Made by a program: the position numbers and the translations under genes
Part shown: piece by piece, positions 58,919-64,000 of the stretch
How positions within the stretch are numbered: the stretch's first letter is position 1
Layout: every line of letters starts with the position of its first letter
Source of the DNA: Clavibacter sp. A6099
GTDB taxonomy: Bacteria; Actinomycetota; Actinomycetes; Actinomycetales; Microbacteriaceae
Reading direction: 5' to 3'
Assembly (NCBI RefSeq): GCF_021919125.1
Contig: NZ_CP083439.1
Location: 62,001 to 126,000, forward strand
DNA: 64,000 bases
The notes under the pieces: generated by a model
Seen by the model: only the letters and a program-made list of their open reading frames with translations
Database searches by the model: none
Told to the model about the DNA's origin: nothing

Positions 58919-60279
58919 GCGTGCTGGACGGGATCCGCGCCGCCGCGCCGGTCGACGCCGCCGCCCCGGTCGCCGAGGCCCCGGCCGCCGCCGGCTTCAC
59001 CACGCGCCAGGTGCACGCCGGATCCGCGATCGACGGCGACCACGGCGCCCGCGTCTCGCCCGTGCACCTCAGCGCCGGCTTCGTCTTCGACAGCTTCGCC
59101 GAGGCCCGCGACCGCTTCGCCGGGGTCGACGAGGGCTACCTCTACACGCGCAACGGCAACCCGACCACCGACGAGGTCGAGAAGCGGCTGGCCGAGCTCG
59201 AGGGCGGCACCGAGGCGATCCTCCTGGCGAGCGGCCAGGCGGCGACCACCACGGCGCTGCTGTCGATCCTGCAGGCCGGCGACCGGATCCTCTCCTCGAG
59301 CAGCATCTACGAGGGCAACCGCGGCCTCTTCCGCCAGAACCTCGGTCGGCTCGGCATCGGGGTCGACTTCGTGGACGACCACGGCGACCTCGACGAGTGG
59401 GCCAGCCGGATCACGCCGGAGACGCGCGTGCTCTTCGGCGAGCCCATCCCGAACCCCAAGAACGACCTGCTCGACCTGGCGGGCATCGCCGACGTCGCGC
59501 ACCGCCACGGCCTGCCGTTCGTGGTCGACGACACGCTCGCGACCCCGTACCTGCTGCGGCCGATCGAGCACGGCGCCGACGTCGTCGTGCACTCGACGAG
59601 CAAGTTCCTCGCGGGCCACGGCTCGGTGCTCGGCGGCGTGGTGGTGGACGGCGGATCCTTCGACTGGGCCGCCCGTCCCGACCTCTTCCCGCACCTGAAC
59701 CAGCCCGAGCGCTCCTTCGGCGGCGCGAGCTGGGCCGACCGCTTCGGCCGCGGCGCGCTCATCGCGTACGCCCGTGAGATCGTGGCCTCCCGCTTCGGCC
59801 CGACGCCCGCGCCGTTCAGCTCCTTCCTGCTGCGTCAGGGGATCGAGACGCTGTCGCTGCGGGTCGAGCGCCACTCCGCCAACGCGCTCGCGGTGGCGCG
59901 CTTCCTGGAGGCGCGGCCCGAGGTGTCGTCGGTCGACTACGCGGGGCTGGAGTCGAGCCCGTCGCACGACCTGGCGCTCACGTACCTGCCCGACGGGCAG
60001 GGATCCGTGTTCTCGTTCACGCTCGCGGGCGGCGAGCCCGCGGCGGAGGCCTTCACCGACGCCGTGCGGCTGTTCAGCCGCATGACGCACCTCGGCGACG
60101 TGCGCTCGCTCGTGCTGCACCCGGCGTCGACCACGCACGCCGGCCGCACGCCCGAGGAGCGCGACGCCGCGGGGATCTGGCCGGGGCTGCTGCGCGTGTC
60201 CATCGGCATCGAGGACATCGCCGACATCCTCCGGGACCTCGAGCGCGGCCTCGACGCCGCGCGCGCGATCGGATCCTGA
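58915..60279 (+). CDS. MetY-type O-acetylhomoserine sulfhydrylase family enzyme
   Basis: A 454-residue Cys/Met-metabolism PLP enzyme. The PLP lysine is Lys230 in VVHSTSKFLAGHGSVLGG; the length with the Thr/Arg-rich FASRFGPTPAPFSSFLLRQGIETLSLR block fits the MetY group. It makes homocysteine or methionine from an O-acetyl(succinyl)homoserine and a sulfur source. The first 28 residues are an Ala/Pro extension. It follows the MetE-like gene (ATGA). Confidence 0.9.
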   Translation: MSVLDGIRAAAPVDAAAPVAEAPAAAGFTTRQVHAGSAIDGDHGARVSPVHLSAGFVFDSFAEARDRFAGVDEGYLYTRNGNPTTDEVEKRLAELEGGTEAILLASGQAATTTALLSILQAGDRILSSSSIYEGNRGLFRQNLGRLGIGVDFVDDHGDLDEWASRITPETRVLFGEPIPNPKNDLLDLAGIADVAHRHGLPFVVDDTLATPYLLRPIEHGADVVVHSTSKFLAGHGSVLGGVVVDGGSFDWAARPDLFPHLNQPERSFGGASWADRFGRGALIAYAREIVASRFGPTPAPFSSFLLRQGIETLSLRVERHSANALAVARFLEARPEVSSVDYAGLESSPSHDLALTYLPDGQGSVFSFTLAGGEPAAEAFTDAVRLFSRMTHLGDVRSLVLHPASTTHAGRTPEERDAAGIWPGLLRVSIGIEDIADILRDLERGLDAARAIGS

Positions 60280-60281
60280 CA

Positions 60282-61589
60282 GTGGCCCGCCGCCAGCACC
60301 TCGGCTGGTTCCTGTCCCGCGGCTTCGGCCCGCAGGGCTGGGGCCACCCGTACCGCGAGTGGAACCACGACTGGACCCGCCCGGATCTCTACCAGCAGTC
60401 CGCGCGCGAGCTGGAGCAGGCCGGCTTCGAGCTCATCGTGATGGAGGACGCCGTCTCCCTCGGCTCACCCGAGACGCTCGACCTCCGGGTCCGCGGCGCG
60501 TACGGCGGCCCCAAGCACGACCCGCTGCTGCTCGCGCCGTGGCTCTTCGCGGCGACCTCGCGAATCGGCCTCGTGCCGACGGTCAACGCCGGGATCACGC
60601 CGCCGTACCTCGCGGCCCGGCAGGCGCAGACGCTGCAGCACCTGAGCGCGGGGCGGTTCGGGATCAACCTCGTCACCGACGTCGGCAGCGCCCGGCACGT
60701 GGGCCTCGCGCCGCTCCCGCACGACGGCGCGTACGACCGCGCCGACGAGTGGATGGAGGTGGTCCGCCGCCTCTGGCACAGCTGGGACGGCGGCGCGCTC
60801 GTCGAGGATCCGGCCACCGACCGCTTCGCCGACGGATCCCTGCTCGACGCGTTCCAGCACCGCGGCGCGCACTTCTCCGTCGACGGGCCGCTCAACGCCG
60901 TGCCGTCCGAGTTCGGCGACCCCGTGATCGTCTCGCCCGGCGGATCCCCGCGCGGCCTGTCCTTCGCCGGCACCCAGTCCGACGTGCAGCTCGGCCTCGC
61001 GCCCCTCGAGCCGGCGAAGCTCCTCGCCTACCGCGCGAAGGTGCTCGACGCGGCGGCCGCGCACGGGCGCGGGCCGGGCGACATGCGGATCCTCTTCGTC
61101 GTGAAGCCCGAGATCGTGGCGAGCGAGGAGGAGGCGCGCCGGGTCGTGGACGCGTCGCGCCACCCGACCGACGCGCAGCTGCGGGCGATCGCGCTCGGCT
61201 GGTCGAGCGATCTCGAGACCGACCTCACGGGCCTCGACCTCGACCGGCCGGTGGACCGCGGCGTCTTCGGCGAGCACGTCTCGCACGGCACCATCGCGGG
61301 CCTCTACGGCGGCACCGAGGATGCGCCGCTCCGCGAGCTGCTCACCCGCAAGGCGCGCAAGGGCCTCGTCGCGGAGCGCGCCGGGTTCGTCGGCACGGCC
61401 GAGGCGTTCGCCGACTTCGTCGAGGAGCTCGGCGACGACGCCGACAACGACGGCCTGCTCTTCTCGGGCGACCTGCACCCGGTCACGCTGCACCGCATGC
61501 TCGACGACCTCGTGCCCGTGCTCCGCCGCCGCGGCATCCTCCGCGACGAGCTGGCGTCGGGCGGCCTGCGGGCGAACCTCTTCGGCTGA
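60282..61589 (+). CDS. FMN-dependent monooxygenase, NtaA/SnaA/DszA-type (LLM class)
   Basis: A 435-residue flavin monooxygenase. GFGPQGWGHPYREWNH and the block RIGLVPTVNAGITPPYLAARQAQTLQHLSAGRFGINLVTDV are hallmarks of the nitrilotriacetate/dibenzothiophene-sulfone monooxygenase group. It probably oxidises an organosulfur compound to release sulfite, supplying sulfur to the upstream MetY-type enzyme. The GTG at 60282 is three bases after the preceding stop. It ends the operon. Confidence 0.9.
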   Translation: MARRQHLGWFLSRGFGPQGWGHPYREWNHDWTRPDLYQQSARELEQAGFELIVMEDAVSLGSPETLDLRVRGAYGGPKHDPLLLAPWLFAATSRIGLVPTVNAGITPPYLAARQAQTLQHLSAGRFGINLVTDVGSARHVGLAPLPHDGAYDRADEWMEVVRRLWHSWDGGALVEDPATDRFADGSLLDAFQHRGAHFSVDGPLNAVPSEFGDPVIVSPGGSPRGLSFAGTQSDVQLGLAPLEPAKLLAYRAKVLDAAAAHGRGPGDMRILFVVKPEIVASEEEARRVVDASRHPTDAQLRAIALGWSSDLETDLTGLDLDRPVDRGVFGEHVSHGTIAGLYGGTEDAPLRELLTRKARKGLVAERAGFVGTAEAFADFVEELGDDADNDGLLFSGDLHPVTLHRMLDDLVPVLRRRGILRDELASGGLRANLFG

Positions 61590-61620
61590 GGCGGTAGGCA
61601 TGCATCGCGTCGGCTGCTGA

Positions 61621-61650
61621 TACTTCTATTAGTACTAAAGTTAATAACCA
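61621..61650 (+). promoter_or_regulatory. AT-rich palindrome upstream of the Fic gene
   Basis: TTAGTACTAA (61629-61638) is a perfect palindrome inside the most AT-rich patch of the area. It lies 43 bases before the GTG at 61681, so it is a candidate operator for the winged helix of that Fic protein. Confidence 0.5.
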
Positions 61651-61680
61651 CGACGAGGGGGAGACGGAAGGGGGCCGCAG

Positions 61681-62967
61681 GTGTCGTACGTCGAGCTCGT
61701 CTGGGATCCGCAGGACTCCGCCCACCTCAGCCGCCGTGATCGCGCGCGGGGCGTCTATCGGGCGTTCGTGCCCGAGGAGCTCCCCACTTCCCTCCCGCAG
61801 CTCGGGCGCGAAGCGGAGGATGCCGCGACCGACGCCCTCGCGGTGTTGGCGAGAGCCGACGAGCGGATCGGTCGCCGAGCCGGCTACCTCAACCACCTGC
61901 TCATCCGGTCGGAGAGCATCTCCTCGTCATGGATCGAGGGGAACCGCGTCACTCCGAAGCGACTCGCGATCGCCGAGCTGCTGCAGCAGGGCACGCGGGT
62001 CGCCCTCGACGTCATCGCCAACGTGCGGGCCACCGAGGACGCGATCGCCGCCCTCGCGGATCGACAGCGCAGGATCACCGTCCCGGACTTCGAGGCGCTC
62101 CAGCACGTCATCGAGCCCTCGCTCGCCGAGGGGATCCGGACGGAGCAGAACTGGGTCGGGGGATCCGGCTGGTCCCCGCTGCGTGCGGACTTCGTGCCGC
62201 CGCCGGAGGGCGAGGTCCGCCGTCTCCTCCAGAATCTCGCCCGCTTCTGCACGTCCACGGAGGGGAACCCGGTCGTGCGGGCGGCCATCGCGCACGCCCA
62301 GTTCGAGACGATCCACCCCTTCATCGACGGGAACGGCCGCACGGGTCGCGCGCTCATCCACACGGTCCTGCGGCGGGGTGACGCGGTGCGGGACATCCTG
62401 ATCCCCATCTCGACGGTCCTCTCCGCGGACGCGGGCGCCTACATCGCGGGGCTCACCGCCTTCCGAGCGGGCCGCGTCGACGAGTGGGTGCGTGCCTTCG
62501 CCGAGGCTGCGGAGCTGGCCGCCGGCACCGCGGTGCGCCTCGCGGAGGACGTCGCCCGGCTCGACCGGGAGAGCGTGGAGCGACTCGTGGAGCATCGGCG
62601 CCAGGAGGGCCGGGCCCCTGCGCGACCTCGAGCGGACGCGGTCGTCCTGCGCATCCTCGGTCGGCTGGCCACCGACCCGGTCCTCACGGAGGAGAGCGCC
62701 GCACGCACCCATGGTGTGTCACGAGTCGCCGCGCACCGGGCGCTCACCCAACTGGCCGACGCGGGTGTCCTCGCGCGGAACAAGGACCAGAAGGGGCGCC
62801 TCGTCTGCTGGACGGCGGATCGCCATCTCGCGCTCGTGGCCCTCAGTGAGCGGAGCAACCGCGTCGGTGGTGTCGATACGGCGGTGCGACGCCCACATGA
62901 GGGCCCGCCTGCCCCGGACGAAACCGTGCTCGGTCGATTCCGCGATGGCGATCCGGCAGGGGACTGA
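61681..62967 (+). CDS. Fic-family protein with built-in inhibitory motif and C-terminal winged helix (class II)
   Basis: A 428-residue Fic protein. The inhibitory motif is Ser82-x-x-x-Glu86-Gly87 (SSWIEGN), in the N-terminal part; the catalytic motif HPFIDGNGRTGR starts at His212. Residues about 300-380 form a winged-helix domain (ESAARTHGVSRVAAHRALTQLADAGVL), so it can bind DNA, perhaps its own palindrome upstream. GGAAGGGGG precedes the GTG. It converges with the TetR gene, 18 bases apart. Confidence 0.92.
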   Translation: MSYVELVWDPQDSAHLSRRDRARGVYRAFVPEELPTSLPQLGREAEDAATDALAVLARADERIGRRAGYLNHLLIRSESISSSWIEGNRVTPKRLAIAELLQQGTRVALDVIANVRATEDAIAALADRQRRITVPDFEALQHVIEPSLAEGIRTEQNWVGGSGWSPLRADFVPPPEGEVRRLLQNLARFCTSTEGNPVVRAAIAHAQFETIHPFIDGNGRTGRALIHTVLRRGDAVRDILIPISTVLSADAGAYIAGLTAFRAGRVDEWVRAFAEAAELAAGTAVRLAEDVARLDRESVERLVEHRRQEGRAPARPRADAVVLRILGRLATDPVLTEESAARTHGVSRVAAHRALTQLADAGVLARNKDQKGRLVCWTADRHLALVALSERSNRVGGVDTAVRRPHEGPPAPDETVLGRFRDGDPAGD

Positions 62968-62985
62968 GCAGTCGGGATCGGCCGA

Positions 62986-63678
62986 TCAGGCCGCGCCCGT
63001 GCCCGCGATGTCGCGCAGCCGGCGGCGCACCGCGGCATAGGACGCGACGAGGGTCGCGTCGAGGCCGGCCGTGCGCGCATCCGCCCACTCGTCGAAGGCC
63101 GCGCGCACGGCGACGCCGGCGAGCTCCGTCACGAGGCGGGCCTCCTGCGCCGTGATGCGGCCGCCGAACGCCGTCGTGATCCGCTCGGCCAGCTCCCACG
63201 AGCGCGTCGCGTCGAGGGAGACCGCGGTCGACCGCAGCTGCGGCTCCGCGGCCATGAGCCGGCGCACGCGCAGCTGCTGGTGGGCGATGGCGGAGAGGTC
63301 GCCGTCGAGGCTCGCGAGCACCTGCTCGTAGACGGCCTCGAGCTGGGGGAGCGGCGCGGATCCGCGGTCGACCTCGGCGAGCCAGGCGTCGAGCGGCGCG
63401 TCGAAGACGGGGTGCAGCGTGAGGACCGACTCCTCCTTGCTCGGGAAGTAGCGGAAGCACGTGCGGTCGGAGACGCCCGCGGCCTGCGCGATGTCGTGGA
63501 TCGTCGTGGCCGCCATGCCGCGCTGCTCGAAGAGCGCGAGCGCCGCCTCGCTGATCTCGGTGGTCGTCGCCATGCGCCGCCGCTCGCGGAGGCCGGTCGC
63601 GGCGCCGGTCGCGCCGTCAGCCGTGCCGCCCGCGCTCTCGGCGTCCGCCGTGTCCGCCGTCTCGCTCACCGTGCCCAT
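62986..63678 (-). CDS. TetR-family transcriptional regulator
   Basis: A 230-residue repressor. The helix-turn-helix is EISEAALALFEQRGMAATTIHDIAQAAGVSDRTCFRYFPSKEE (about residues 41-83). The ligand domain is unlike any I can name. The start at 63678 is preferred because GGAGG lies before it and the operator-like dyad sits upstream; the frame is open to 63801. It is divergent from the efflux gene at 63822, its probable target. Confidence 0.9.
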   Translation of the reverse strand: MGTVSETADTADAESAGGTADGATGAATGLRERRRMATTTEISEAALALFEQRGMAATTIHDIAQAAGVSDRTCFRYFPSKEESVLTLHPVFDAPLDAWLAEVDRGSAPLPQLEAVYEQVLASLDGDLSAIAHQQLRVRRLMAAEPQLRSTAVSLDATRSWELAERITTAFGGRITAQEARLVTELAGVAVRAAFDEWADARTAGLDATLVASYAAVRRRLRDIAGTGAA

Positions 63679-63726
63679 GCCGTCGTCCGCCTCCCGCGGA
63701 TCCGACCTGCCGGATCCGCCGTTCGT

Positions 63727-63757
63727 GTCATAGACTGCCACATGGTCCGAGTCTGAC
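63727..63757. promoter_or_regulatory. dyad between TetR and the efflux gene
   Basis: AGACT (63732-63736) and AGTCT (63750-63754) are inverted with a 13-base spacer, and GTCA/TGAC outer arms extend the dyad to 31 bases. TAGACT may also be the -10 box of the plus-strand gene. It is the probable TetR operator. Confidence 0.6.
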
Positions 63758-63821
63758 ATCTGGATCGTCCCCGCTCCGCAGCGTCGCGTGCGCCCCGCCA
63801 TCCACTCCCCGGAGACACCCC

Positions 63822-64000
63822 ATGACCACGCCGCCCACCGCCGACACCCGGCGCGACGCCACCTCTCGCGACGAGACGCTGCCCGCCGCGTCCCGTGCCG
63901 CGTCCGATCGCGCCGTCTCCCCCGAGGACGAGCGCCTGCCGCACGGCGCCCCGCTCGTCATCGGCCTGCTCGTCGTCGCCGCCTTCGTCGTGATCCTCAA
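63822..64000 (+). CDS. MFS drug-efflux transporter (DHA2-like), N-terminal part only
   Basis: Only the first 59 residues are in the window. After a charged start the sequence GAPLVIGLLVVAAFVVILN begins the first helix; in this family the next residues usually read ETIM, the DHA2 (EmrB/LmrB) signature, but they lie outside. GGAGA precedes the ATG. The divergent TetR regulator supports an efflux role. Confidence 0.7.
   Translation, partial: MTTPPTADTRRDATSRDETLPAASRAASDRAVSPEDERLPHGAPLVIGLLVVAAFVVIL

Noticed and set aside
61590-61680. AT-rich patch as a transposon end or origin
   Set aside because: It is only about 30 bases, has no inverted partner nearby and is best explained as an operator.

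Overview
The window looks like chromosome from a very GC-rich actinobacterium. The best fit is the family Microbacteriaceae, and Clavibacter is my first guess. That is inference from about 70% or higher GC, the dnaK-grpE-dnaJ-hspR operon with HspR-type HAIR operators, SipW/TasA-type surface loci, a DtxR-type iron box, many ATGA/GTGA gene overlaps, and many start codons that sit 6-7 bases after a TANNNT box (leaderless promoters). No rRNA, tRNA, CRISPR array, insertion sequence or prophage was found.

Layout. 1-5.5 kb: end of a secreted-protein gene, pyroglutamyl peptidase, a flavoprotein monooxygenase, a UMF1-type transporter, a phosphotransferase, and a MarR-NUDIX pair. 5.7-17.2 kb: two exported-fibre (TasA/SipW-like) loci, one on each strand. 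Each has its own ER-type signal peptidase. The second also has an LPVTG-anchored protein and a 1137-residue lectin/DUF11-repeat surface protein. 17.3-22.9 kb: heat-shock operon followed by an rRNA-type methyltransferase. 22.9-28.8 kb: small regulators (XRE/DUF2975 pair, LacI), a BLUF photoreceptor, a 2H phosphoesterase and an amidohydrolase. 28.8-32.9 kb: iron-box-controlled siderophore ABC transporter (ATPase, binding protein, fused double permease).

32.8-34.5 kb is the most unusual part. A 1.45-kb, visibly lower-GC cassette lies between two direct copies of the 3' end of the siderophore permease gene. It encodes a MauE/DoxX-like membrane redox protein and a Tat-signal protein whose last 60 residues hold 12 cysteines. 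I read it as a mobile or recently acquired bacteriocin-like module (precursor plus disulfide helper), resembling in layout the halocin C8 type; this is inference.

34.6-43.5 kb: an acyltransferase, then two histidine kinase/LuxR response-regulator pairs flanking a MacA/MacB-like export operon. 43.5-52.7 kb: acetyltransferases, a putative immunity-family protein, a kinase-like protein, RNase J, a SulP transporter, a secreted protein, a LuxR-type regulator and a class I Fic toxin with its antitoxin. 52.7-64 kb: succinate-semialdehyde-type dehydrogenase, a glycosyltransferase, a four-gene sulfur/methionine operon (PatB, MetE-like, MetY-like, flavin monooxygenase), a second self-inhibited Fic protein with its own DNA-binding domain, and a TetR regulator divergent from a drug-efflux transporter that is cut by the window end.
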